From positions 54,305 through 118,304 of the forward strand of contig JAEEVF010000011.1 of the NCBI GenBank assembly GCA_016290775.1: DNA of 64,000 bases. The letters are read 5' to 3'. Each line of letters starts with the position of its first letter. The stretch's first letter is position 1. The stretch comes from Acetatifactor sp. GTDB lineage: Bacteria > Bacillota > Clostridia > Lachnospirales > Lachnospiraceae. A program made the position numbers and the translations under genes. Of the stretch, positions 49,592 through 57,900 are shown in pieces. Below the pieces are notes generated by a model. That model worked only from the letters and a program-made list of their open reading frames with translations, had not been told where the DNA came from and ran no database searches.

Positions 49592-49688
49592 CGTTCTTTC
49601 ATTTGGCCTTTTTTCGGCCGTTTTCATATTCTTTCGTTTGGCCGCTTGTCGGCCGTTTTCATATTCTTTCGCTCGGCCGCTTGTCAGC
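49592..49688. repeat. 35-bp tandem repeat at the holB / radical SAM junction
   Basis: Two full 35-base units start at 49619 and 49654 (CGTTTTCATATTCTTTCG, then GGCCGCTTGTCGGC), with a degenerate copy from 49592. Each contains the small palindrome GGCCG-CTTGT-CGGCC. The last copy reaches into the holB stop codon. Confidence 0.85.
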
Positions 49689-50736
49689 CGTTCTCTTTCA
49701 TGGTGAGGAACAAAAGTTCCATCACGAGGTCGGGGTTCACGTTGGCGTCAAGGCGCTTCTTGGCTTTGTCTAGGGCCTCCAGGACTGCCTCGATCCCTTC
49801 GTAGCTACTGCGGCGCGCAACTGCTCGCAGAGTGCTTCCCTCCTCGCGGAACACGAGATGATTCATGTCGTTTGTTGCCTTGAACAGGAGCACGTCGCGG
49901 TACCAGACCGTCATGACGTCGATCAGGTCGCTCCGATCAAGCTTTTGCTCTTTGATGCGTGCGGCCGCGGTCACGAGCTCTTGCAGCTCCATGTCGTGCA
50001 CATATTTCAGGATCGAGAGGGCTTCACTCTTCATGCCCTCAAAACCTTCACTGAACGCGAGCTGGCGGGCCTTCCCGACATTGCCGCGCGCAAAGGCAAC
50101 GCAGACTTCGGCTTTATAGTCCGTGATCTGAAGCTCCTCCATGAGGTACTTACGGATCAGATGATCCGGAACGGGCTTCATGTTCAGCACGACGCAGCGA
50201 CTCAAGATTGTGGGTAACAAAGAATTTACGTTGGTGGTCAGGAGCATGATCACGACATACTCCGGAGGCTCTTCTAAGGTCTTCAGGAGGGCGTTTTGTG
50301 CCTGGGTCGTCATCTTCTCCGCCTCATTCATGATATAGACCTTGTAGGGGCCAGAATAGGGCTTCACGCCCACGTCGCCGCTGATCTGCACGCGCACATC
50401 GTCCACGCTGATCGAGTTCGGCTTTTCATGGGTGACCTTGATGATGTCGGGATGGTTGTCGGACAGCGCCTGCTTGCAGGAATGACAGGTTTGGCAAGGG
50501 ATCTCGGCGCTTCCGGCTTTTGCGACAGTCCCGGGGTTCCCGGCAGTTTCAGGGGACCCGGCTTTCCCGCGCATTTCGCATTGCAGGGCCATGGCGAAGA
50601 TCTTCGCGATGAATTCCTTCCCGGAAAACTGCTCGCCGTTGATCACATATGCATGGGATATCTTACCGGATGCGATGGCGCTCTGCATGTGCTCCTTCAT
50701 CTGGTCCTGTCCTACGATATCACGAAACGTTGCCAT
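49684..50736 (-). CDS. holB: DNA polymerase III subunit delta' (clamp loader)
   Basis: 350 residues. FRDIVGQDQMKEHMQSAI at the start, then HAYVINGEQFSGKEFIAKIFA (P-loop-like region, GxxxSGK), a zinc cluster formed by LQC and CQTCHSC, VYIMNEAEKMTTQAQNALLKTLEEPPEYVV and LPTILSRC. It helps load the beta clamp. A 20-residue Gly/Ala/Pro-rich insertion splits the zinc cluster between LQCEM and CQTC, which is unusual. The ATG at 50736 with AAAGGAGTACTCC upstream is preferred to 50766. It follows gmk after a 249-base spacer with nothing notable. Confidence 0.93.
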   Translation of the reverse strand: MATFRDIVGQDQMKEHMQSAIASGKISHAYVINGEQFSGKEFIAKIFAMALQCEMRGKAGSPETAGNPGTVAKAGSAEIPCQTCHSCKQALSDNHPDIIKVTHEKPNSISVDDVRVQISGDVGVKPYSGPYKVYIMNEAEKMTTQAQNALLKTLEEPPEYVVIMLLTTNVNSLLPTILSRCVVLNMKPVPDHLIRKYLMEELQITDYKAEVCVAFARGNVGKARQLAFSEGFEGMKSEALSILKYVHDMELQELVTAAARIKEQKLDRSDLIDVMTVWYRDVLLFKATNDMNHLVFREEGSTLRAVARRSSYEGIEAVLEALDKAKKRLDANVNPDLVMELLFLTMKENG

Positions 50737-50985
50737 GGAGTACTCCTTTCCCGTGTCTTGAGCCAAGGTTTCTTTGTGAATTTGCGATTGCAGGTGCTTG
50801 CTGGTCAGTTCTGGTGCTTGTTGGCTACTTGCTTTTTATCGTGCCATATTGCTTTTTGCCCTCAAAATCAGCTGCCGCCAAACCCGTTTTCGCAAAAATC
50901 AACTGTTTTGGACTAGAAAGCCATAAATTCTGTGATCCTTCCAGTTTTTATTGCTTTTGGGCATATGGGGCGATCTGGTGGACGA

Positions 50986-51576
50986 TTATTTGAGGTTGGC
51001 GAGGAGATATGCCTCGATTTCGTTGATGCACTCATCAAGATTGTCATTGTAGAAGCTCTTGGGGTTGCCGGCTTCCTTCAGCTTCTCAGCCGAGAAGTCC
51101 TCGCTGTCTGCAAGGAAACGTCTGCACATCTCCTCATATTTCGGTTGCGCCTGCTTCTTTTCGCGGTCTAAGGCGCGCTGCAGACGTACGCCGTCATCGA
51201 GCGCCACGTACACCGGCAGAACCTTCTCGGCGCCGAAATATGCCACGAGCTTTTGATAGGCCTCAAGCGTACCGATGAGCAAGTCATCCGTCTCGCCTTG
51301 GGCGATCTTGCCGTCGTCCACGGTGAAATATCTCCAAAGGCCGTGGCAGGTGTTGTAGGCGCGATCCTCAATGATCTTGCCCTGCGCCTTCAGGGCCTGA
51401 AAACCTTCCTCGTCGGTGAAATGATATTCCACGCCCTCCTGCTCTCCGGCGCGGATGGGCCTTGTCGTGTAAGGCACCACCGTGCGAAACGCAATGTTCT
51501 TGCGCTTTAGCAACTCCTTGTAGATGGTGTCCTTACCTGTAGAGCTCTTCCCCATTAAACATACGATCTTTCCCAT
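50986..51576 (-). CDS. gmk: Guanylate kinase
   Basis: 196 residues. P-loop GKSSTGKDT (about 8-16), the GMP-binding VPYTTRPIRAGEQEGVEYHFTDEEGF (about 35-60), and a C-terminal region with EEMCRRFLADSEDFS. It phosphorylates GMP to GDP. It occupies the position where Bacillus has tmk in the same operon, but the sequence is of guanylate kinase type. GAGGAAAATC precedes the ATG. Upstream lies a hairpin-repeat array. Confidence 0.8.
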   Translation of the reverse strand: MGKIVCLMGKSSTGKDTIYKELLKRKNIAFRTVVPYTTRPIRAGEQEGVEYHFTDEEGFQALKAQGKIIEDRAYNTCHGLWRYFTVDDGKIAQGETDDLLIGTLEAYQKLVAYFGAEKVLPVYVALDDGVRLQRALDREKKQAQPKYEEMCRRFLADSEDFSAEKLKEAGNPKSFYNDNLDECINEIEAYLLANLK

Positions 51577-51651
51577 GATTTTCCTCGGTAAAATTCTGAA
51601 TTATTTATCAAAGCAGGCAACCGCTTGCTATGATTTCATTTTTGTCTTGTG

Positions 51652-52131
51652 GGCAAGCGGTTTCTGCCTTCCTTGCTTGCCTGTGTTCCGTTTTCGCTTC
51701 TCAGGCAAACGGTTACTGTCTTCTTTGCTTGCCCGGAATCCACTTCTGCCTCTCAGGCAAGCATTTTCTGTCCTTTTTGCTTGCTTGAAATCCACTTTTC
51801 TCTTTCAGGCAAACCGCTTTGCTTGCCTGTGTTCCGTTTTCGCTTCTCAGGCAAACGGTTACTGTCTTCTTCTCTTGCCCGGAATCCACTTCTGCCTCTC
51901 AGGCAAGCATTTTCTGTCCTTTTGCTTGCTTTAAATCCACTTTTCTCTTTCAGGCAAACCGCTTTGCTTGCCTGTATTCCGCTTTCGCTTCCCAGGCAAG
52001 CATTTTCCGCTTTCCTTGCTTGCCTGTGTTCCGTTTTCGCTTCTCAGGCAAACGGTTACTGTCTTCTTTGCTTGCCCGGAATCCACTTCTGCCTCTCAGG
52101 CAAGCATTTTCAGTTCTTTTTTTGCTTGCCG
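51652..52131. repeat. Tandem array of about 10 hairpin-forming units (42-52 bp)
   Basis: Units begin at 51652, 51703, 51755, 51807, 51849, 51901, 51952, 51994, 52046 and 52098, with periods of 52, 52, 52, 42, 52, 51, 42, 52 and 52. Each carries AGGCAA(G/A)C ... TTGCTTGCC, which can form a stem-loop. A superperiod of 146 bases (52+52+42) is visible; a partial unit starts at 51615. No spacer diversity, so it is not a CRISPR. Confidence 0.9.
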
Positions 52132-52150
52132 TCCGTAGCCTAAGAGAATG

Positions 52151-53974
52151 CTAACTGTTTATGATCACGCGGACGGTGCCGGCCTTGGATACGCCGCGGA
52201 GGCTTAGGCCTTGGGCTTGCGCGCGCAATATGTCTTCTTGAATCTTCTTTGTGAAGGCTTCGCCAGGTGCAACGATGGGCGTTCCGGGCGGGTAGAGATT
52301 GACGAATTCCGCTGCGACGTGGCCTTCACAGGCGCTGAGCGGAACCTCCTCATAAGGCGCGTCCCAGGCTTCGTTCAAACTCATGATAATGTCGGGGTTG
52401 AGTGATGCATCCTGCTCGTTGCGTGGTTGTGTGCTTGGGCTTGTTCCTGCTTGGCTTGTGGGTGCGGCACTTGCATGGTCGCTTGTCCCTGCTTGGCTTG
52501 TGATGTCGGCAAGCTTGGATTGGCCGGCTTCTGCTTGGCCTATAATGTCGGCAAGCTTGGATTGGCTTGTTGCGGGGGCACTCGATTGTGTGCCAAAACA
52601 TGTCTCCACTGCGCGGTCCATCTCAAGGAGGGCCTTCGTCGTGCGCTCGAACCCTTCTGCGGTGTCGCCGATGGTGAACATGGCGAGGCAGTACTCGCCT
52701 GCTGCCATTTCAAGCTGTAAGTGGTATTTCTCGTGCAGCGTATCGTAGATCTGCTGGCCCGTAAGGCCGCTGTCGCCAGCGTGGATGAGAAGCTTTCCTA
52801 TATCTTGGGATGTCACCGCTGTCAGACTGCTTTCTTTGCATAGTGCGACAAGGCTGGTATCACTCGCAAAGCCCTGATTGGCAGAGTCGCCGCCTTGTCC
52901 CAGACCTACCTCTCGCTTCACGGCCAGAATCTTAAAGTGCTTGCATGCGCTGAGCGCGTCTGTCATGCGCGTGAAGTTCTCATAAAACTCATGAAATAGT
53001 CTTTCGCCGTCCTGCTCGATCATGGCGATGGCGTTGTCAACGCTGGCCATGAGAACATAGGAAGGGCTGCTGGACTGGTAGATGCGAAGGAACCTGCGAA
53101 GCCTTTCGCGGTCCACTCTGTCGCCGTTTACGTGAAGGAGCGCCGTCTGCGTCATGGCCGGCAAAGTCTTGTGCACGCTATGGATCACAAGGTCCGCGCC
53201 CGCGCGGCAGCTGTTCTCATGCCATGCCGCCCCCTCAGGAACTGCACCCCTCGACCCTGCCACATTTCCGACGCCATTTGCCTCGTCCACATCTCTCGAC
53301 CCTGCCGCATTTCCGACGCCATTTGCCTCGTCCACATCTCTTGACCCTGCTGCATTTCCGACGCCATTTGCCTCGACCGCAGGCCTTCTCGTCAGCCCCA
53401 GGTGCGCTCCATGCGCCTCATCCACGATGAGGATCTTGCCGTGTCCATGCACCACCTCCGCGATCTCTCGAATGGGTGATATCCTGCCCTCGTAGGTGGG
53501 CGAAACGATCAAAACCGCCTGTATCGTTGGATCCTTCGCGAGTGCTTCCTCCACCTGCTTTGGGGAGATGCCGTCGCAGATGCCAAATCCCGCAAGCACG
53601 GGAGGCATCAGGTAGGTCAGCCGAAATTTACGAAGATAGGCGGCGTGATAGGCTGATTTATGGCAATTCCTTGCCATGAGAAGGTGCCCGCCTTCGGGAA
53701 GCGCACAGCTTAACGCGCTCAGGATCCCGCAGGTGCTCCCATTCACCAAAACAAAACTCTCGTCCGCGCCGTAAAGCTTTGCGACGCGCTCCTCGAGCTC
53801 TTTGAGCACGCCCTCCGGCGCATGCAAGTCGTCAAAGTCAGGAATCTCCGTGATATCCATGGAAAAGAGGTCTTCCGGCAGCACGCCAAAGGTCCGGCGC
53901 TTGTGCCCCGGCATGTGCAGGGGATAATCGTCCCCCTTCGCATATTCCCTTAATTTGTCATACAAATGCTCCAT
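52151..53974 (-). CDS. Orn/Lys/Arg decarboxylase-family PLP enzyme
   Basis: 607 residues. PHMPGHKRR-type motif (PLHMPGHKR) near residue 20, then NGSTCGILSAL, SPTYEGR, DEAHGAHLG (PLP Asp, about 190) and the PLP Lys in SVHKTLPAMTQTALLH (about 260), with a C-terminal domain ending RVIINS. Members decarboxylate Lys, Arg or Orn or related amino acids. Two insertions are odd: a 45-bp tandem repeat coding EANGVGNAAGSRDVD between DEAHGAH and the PLP Lys, and a Ser/Ala-rich linker at about 465-535 with 42-bp repeats. ATG at 53974 with GAGGACC precedes the conserved MEHLYDKLREY; 54148 is rejected as too far upstream. Confidence 0.88.
   Translation of the reverse strand: MEHLYDKLREYAKGDDYPLHMPGHKRRTFGVLPEDLFSMDITEIPDFDDLHAPEGVLKELEERVAKLYGADESFVLVNGSTCGILSALSCALPEGGHLLMARNCHKSAYHAAYLRKFRLTYLMPPVLAGFGICDGISPKQVEEALAKDPTIQAVLIVSPTYEGRISPIREIAEVVHGHGKILIVDEAHGAHLGLTRRPAVEANGVGNAAGSRDVDEANGVGNAAGSRDVDEANGVGNVAGSRGAVPEGAAWHENSCRAGADLVIHSVHKTLPAMTQTALLHVNGDRVDRERLRRFLRIYQSSSPSYVLMASVDNAIAMIEQDGERLFHEFYENFTRMTDALSACKHFKILAVKREVGLGQGGDSANQGFASDTSLVALCKESSLTAVTSQDIGKLLIHAGDSGLTGQQIYDTLHEKYHLQLEMAAGEYCLAMFTIGDTAEGFERTTKALLEMDRAVETCFGTQSSAPATSQSKLADIIGQAEAGQSKLADITSQAGTSDHASAAPTSQAGTSPSTQPRNEQDASLNPDIIMSLNEAWDAPYEEVPLSACEGHVAAEFVNLYPPGTPIVAPGEAFTKKIQEDILRAQAQGLSLRGVSKAGTVRVIINS
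53251..53375 (-). repeat. 45-bp tandem repeat inside the decarboxylase gene
   Basis: Units 53251-53295 and 53296-53340 are near-identical, followed by a partial third at 53341-53375. The period is 45, an exact multiple of 3, so the frame is kept. It adds about 40 residues between the two PLP-binding motifs. Confidence 0.9.
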
Positions 53975-54050
53975 GGTCCTCGGAAGATTACCTTCGGCTC
54001 GTTTCCCTTTTTTCGGAAGACTACTGCGGCATATTTTTACGCTTGGAAGA

Positions 54051-54692
54051 TCACTGCGCCGCTTTTTCTCTCTTGAATCTTCTGCGTCTCTGACGCCTGT
54101 TTCCTTTCCTTGCTTCCATGTACTCCGTGATATGATCAGGCTCGACACCGTCCACCCTGCCGTGTCCGTGCACGTAATGAATGGTCTCGAGGAAGGAGCA
54201 CCACTTGTCCGCGCTGGTTACGATCCATGCCTCGCGGCATCTCGGGATCTTGGTAAGTGTCAGCGGCCACATATGCTTCTCGATGATGTCACGCTCCCTC
54301 GGAGTGAGGTCGTAGTCCCTCGACGCGTTCTGGAGCGCAATCCCAGGGTGGTAGAACCCGTGGAGGTTTCGCGGCTTTCTTGCGTCGCCAACGTGCCAGT
54401 CGTACAGGAAATAATCATGCAGGAGCGCACCGCGGATCATCTGCTCCTTCTCGCAGCGGATGTGGAGCTTTTCGCTGATGGCGATGCTCACTTTTGCAAC
54501 GTTGAAGCAGTGCTGGTTGACGGTCATGTCGCCGTGCTGGATGCAGCCCTTGGTCGATTGGAAGTTTTGAGAACGCAAAATGTCGGGCGCTGCTTCCCGG
54601 ATCTGCCGGTGGAGCTCCCGATGACGCTCAAATTTTCTTTTCCATCTCTCCGCCCTTCTTCTCGAGCGGAGGCTTTCCGTTCGCTGCTTCAT
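54051..54692 (-). CDS. HD-domain phosphohydrolase family protein
   Basis: 213 residues. A basic N-terminus (RSRRRAERWKRKFERHREL) is followed by an HD domain: NQHCFNVAKVSIAISEKL (His), ALLHDYFLYDWH (HD), HPGIALQNASRDYDLTPRERDII and VTSADKWC. Such proteins hydrolyse phosphate esters or nucleotides. Substrate unknown. It lies 20 bases after the L,D-transpeptidase gene and 76 bases before the decarboxylase start, within a wall and nucleotide gene run. The C-terminus is Lys/Arg-rich (RKGNRRQRRRRFKRE). Confidence 0.85.
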   Translation of the reverse strand: MKQRTESLRSRRRAERWKRKFERHRELHRQIREAAPDILRSQNFQSTKGCIQHGDMTVNQHCFNVAKVSIAISEKLHIRCEKEQMIRGALLHDYFLYDWHVGDARKPRNLHGFYHPGIALQNASRDYDLTPRERDIIEKHMWPLTLTKIPRCREAWIVTSADKWCSFLETIHYVHGHGRVDGVEPDHITEYMEARKGNRRQRRRRFKREKAAQ

Positions 54693-54712
54693 ACTCTAAA
54701 GATCCTTTACGA

Positions 54713-56338
54713 TCAATATCTTCCGCGGATTTCTTCTTCCTCGAAGTTTTCGCCGCCTTCGCCATCCACAGTGGTCTGGCCGTCCTGCGAGCCCTCTGTG
54801 CCGTCGCCCTGGCCATCCGCGCCCTCAGCGCCTTGCGTTCCATCGCCCGCCAAGCCGCCGTCAGCACCATCCCCGCCGCTTCCGATCTGCACTTCCACAA
54901 TGCGATCCTTGGGGTTCTCGCCCTTCGGATAATGATAAACGACGACGGGATATCCCGTCTCCACGTAAGAATATATCTCCGACGCCACCTTCTTTGGCAG
55001 GTTAATGCAGCCGTGTGACCCGTTCGTCAGGTAAATCTTTCCGCCAAAGCTTCTGCGCCAGGTCGCGTCATGCATGCCATAGCCGCCGTAAAACGGCATC
55101 CAGTAATATACAAAGCTCTCATAGTCCGGGCCGCGCAAAATCCGGTTGGTCTGCTTGTAAGTCACGGCGTAAATGCCCTCCGGCGTTGAGTGCCCGGTCT
55201 GCACGTCGCCGGACACAAAGTCCGAATCCAGAACGAGTTCGCCCTGATAATAAAAATACATATGCTGATTTGTCAGGTCGATCTCCGCATAGGAGTCCCC
55301 GACGTTTCCGTCAAAAAACACGTAATCCTTCGACTTTGCGACGGGCCTTCGGTCCGTCACGGCGCCTTCCTTGATCAGCGCGATCAGCTCCGGCGCTTCC
55401 TTTTCCTCATCGGACTGCCAGCCGGACTTGCACTTTAGCATCACTTCCGCGTCCAGCGAGGTGTGAAATACGTAATGATTTCCGTTGGGATCATATTTCT
55501 TCTTCGCGTCCTTCACAAAGGTCGTCACCGCTTCTTCATCCAGCACGGCCTGCCCGTTTTGAATGCTCACCCACTCATGCATCTGCTCCGCGCCAATGGT
55601 GAACTTCGCGCCGTACCAGTTGTAACGAATGGTCGCGCCAAGCAAGAGGTTTAAGTCCGCCGCCAGCTTGTTTAGCTTCGCGTCGTCCGCCCTCACCATG
55701 GCAACATTATAACATCCCGTGCCCTCAATATCCACCGAATTTTCCAAACGGTCCATGGCCTCCTCGATGGCGGGAAGAGCCTTTCTTGCGACGATCCTCG
55801 TGCCGAGCGTGTCCGGGATCACGCGGTAGGCGTTCTCCTCGGGAAGATAGTCACTCAAGTATGCATTCTTCGGCTCGCTAGTCGCCTTTCTGTCAAAGGC
55901 ATCCCAGCTTTTTACCACCGCCTCGAGCTTTCCGTGATCATATTCCGTGAACTCTTCGAAGGAATATTCCGCCGCCGACCTTCCGTAATCCAAGATCCAG
56001 CGGTAAGGGTCCTGTTTGGCAAAAACCTGCGAAACGTAAAGCGCCGTATCCACCTTCTGAAGTGAGACGTCCTCGGGCGTCAGAACGCCAAGGACCGTGT
56101 TACGCGTGGGATCCTTGGGATCGCGCCCGCGCACCTCGAGGCGAAAGCCCGCAAGGCGGCCGTCCAAAAGCTGCGTAACGCGAGCAGGCGTAAGCCCCGA
56201 ACAGTCAATGCCATTGATGCGAACACCCGGCAAAAAAACTTCTCTGTAGCGGCAAACGCCATAATAATATACGCCTGCTGCCGACAGCAAAGCGATCACC
56301 AATATTGAGATGCATCCAATGAGTAACTTCTTTTTCAT
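54713..56338 (-). CDS. L,D-transpeptidase (YkuD) with N-terminal membrane anchor
   Basis: 541 residues. One transmembrane helix (about 6-26) anchors an extracellular part with two peptidoglycan-binding-like domains (about 45-150 and 160-300). A YkuD catalytic domain follows (about 345-475) with His423 and SHGCINL (Cys444) intact. It forms 3-3 cross-links in peptidoglycan. An acidic Gly/Asp-rich tail (485-535) is low complexity. The start at 56338 overlaps the murE stop by one base (TGATG), so translation is coupled; an earlier Met (56371) is inside murE. Upstream murE and dapF fit a wall operon. Confidence 0.92.
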   Translation of the reverse strand: MKKKLLIGCISILVIALLSAAGVYYYGVCRYREVFLPGVRINGIDCSGLTPARVTQLLDGRLAGFRLEVRGRDPKDPTRNTVLGVLTPEDVSLQKVDTALYVSQVFAKQDPYRWILDYGRSAAEYSFEEFTEYDHGKLEAVVKSWDAFDRKATSEPKNAYLSDYLPEENAYRVIPDTLGTRIVARKALPAIEEAMDRLENSVDIEGTGCYNVAMVRADDAKLNKLAADLNLLLGATIRYNWYGAKFTIGAEQMHEWVSIQNGQAVLDEEAVTTFVKDAKKKYDPNGNHYVFHTSLDAEVMLKCKSGWQSDEEKEAPELIALIKEGAVTDRRPVAKSKDYVFFDGNVGDSYAEIDLTNQHMYFYYQGELVLDSDFVSGDVQTGHSTPEGIYAVTYKQTNRILRGPDYESFVYYWMPFYGGYGMHDATWRRSFGGKIYLTNGSHGCINLPKKVASEIYSYVETGYPVVVYHYPKGENPKDRIVEVQIGSGGDGADGGLAGDGTQGAEGADGQGDGTEGSQDGQTTVDGEGGENFEEEEIRGRY

Positions 56339-57873
56339 CAATCCAATGCTTGTCCAAACTTTTCGCGGCAATATGCCTCGATGATCTTCTCCTCGGAGAA
56401 ATAGTATTTCTGGCCTTTGATCTCCTGATATTCCTCATGACCCTTGCCAAGCAGGGCAATAATATCCCCGGGCCTTGCGTTGTCGATGAGGTAATGAATG
56501 GCCTCCTCTCGGTCAATGATCGTGATATATTTTCCGCCGTGCACGGCAAGGCCTTCGATGATGGTCTTGTTGATCTCCTCCACCTCTTCGTCGCGGGGAT
56601 TGTCCATGGTCAGGACCGTGAGATCAGCATATTTTCCCGAAGCCTCTCCCATGTCAAAGCGTCTTGCCTTCGCGCGGTTTCCGCCGCCGCCAAACAGGCA
56701 GATCAGGCGCTCCGGATTGTAGCTTTTCAGCATGGACAAAAGGTTCTCGGCGCTGACGGCGTTATGCGCGTAATCGATCAGCATCGTGCCGTGGCCTGCC
56801 ATGCAGGTCATCAGCTGCGTGCGGCCCTTGACGTAAACCTTCTTCAGGCCTGCGAGGATGGTCTCTTTCGGGATGCCCATTTCGGCCGTGATCGCGATCG
56901 CGATCAGCGCGTTCTCCACGTTAAAGGTACCCGGCATCGGGATGCTGACCTGTGCGTCCATCTTGCCGGAGAGCCGGAACGTAACGCCAAGATAGCTCCC
57001 CTCCCAAAGATTCTGGACTTCACTTGCCATGTAGTCGGCCTCACCCTTTTGTGAAACGGTGACAACGCGGTCCTTCGCAAGCTCCGTTGCTTCCTGCCAT
57101 CTCGGATCGTCCTTGTTCGCGATCACGGGGCCGGTCTGCCTGAACAGCAATTTCTTGCAGTCAAGATATTCCTGGAAATCCTTGTGTTCGTCGGGGCTGA
57201 TGTGATCCGGTGTGATGTTGAGGAACGCGCCGTATGCAAACTCGATCCCTGCGGTCCTGCCAAGCTTTAATGCCTGGGAGGAAACCTCCATCACTGCATA
57301 GGTGCAGCCTTCCTCAAGCATCTTCGCGAAAAGGCGTTGCAGCTCATAGGATTCCGGGGTCGTGTTTGCGGTTTTGAATTTTTCCTCGCCGATAAAGGCG
57401 CCAAGCGTGCCGATCATGCCGACCTTATTGCCTGCCTCTTCGAGGATCTTCTTGATCATATGCGTGGTGGTCGTCTTGCCCTTGGTTCCGGTCAGACCGA
57501 TAACCTTAAGCTTCGACGCGGGATTGCCGAACCAGTTTTTCGCCGCATATGCCAACGCTTCGCGGGTATTCTCTACACGGATGACGGTGGGAGCTTCGCT
57601 GCCTTGCGCTTCGGCCGTAGCGCCGCTCTGTGCGCCGGCGTTTTTCATGAGGTCCGCGACTGCTGCCTCATCCTCCACAAGAAGCGTCGCAGCGCCTTCT
57701 GAAACTGCCTGCGCCGCAAAGACATGACCGTCAAACTTCGCACCCTTCAGGCACACAAACGCGCAGCCCTTCTCCACCTTTCTGGAGTCGTAAACAAGCG
57801 CCGTAACCTCCGTCTCAAGGCTGCCCTGCAAAAGCTTATATTCCATTCCCGCCAAAAGTTCGCTTAATCTCAT
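56338..57873 (-). CDS. murE: UDP-MurNAc-tripeptide synthetase, meso-DAP type
   Basis: 511 residues. ATP-binding TGTKGKTTT (129-135), VMEVSSQALKLGR (about 195), ITPDHISPDEHKDF, and the diaminopimelate-recognition motif DNPR (424-427), which in L-Lys enzymes differs. It adds meso-DAP to UDP-MurNAc-Ala-Glu. A Gly/Ala/Gln-rich insert (about 80-94) in the N-terminal domain is unusual. dapF lies in the same run and supplies meso-DAP. Directly overlaps the transpeptidase gene. Confidence 0.96.
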   Translation of the reverse strand: MRLSELLAGMEYKLLQGSLETEVTALVYDSRKVEKGCAFVCLKGAKFDGHVFAAQAVSEGAATLLVEDEAAVADLMKNAGAQSGATAEAQGSEAPTVIRVENTREALAYAAKNWFGNPASKLKVIGLTGTKGKTTTTHMIKKILEEAGNKVGMIGTLGAFIGEEKFKTANTTPESYELQRLFAKMLEEGCTYAVMEVSSQALKLGRTAGIEFAYGAFLNITPDHISPDEHKDFQEYLDCKKLLFRQTGPVIANKDDPRWQEATELAKDRVVTVSQKGEADYMASEVQNLWEGSYLGVTFRLSGKMDAQVSIPMPGTFNVENALIAIAITAEMGIPKETILAGLKKVYVKGRTQLMTCMAGHGTMLIDYAHNAVSAENLLSMLKSYNPERLICLFGGGGNRAKARRFDMGEASGKYADLTVLTMDNPRDEEVEEINKTIIEGLAVHGGKYITIIDREEAIHYLIDNARPGDIIALLGKGHEEYQEIKGQKYYFSEEKIIEAYCREKFGQALD

Positions 57874-57900
57874 GTGAAATCCCTTTCTTTTATGGTCAGA

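Noticed and set aside
51652..52131. Possible CRISPR array
   Set aside because: The whole unit repeats with no unique spacers, units differ in length (42-52), and no cas genes are present in the window.
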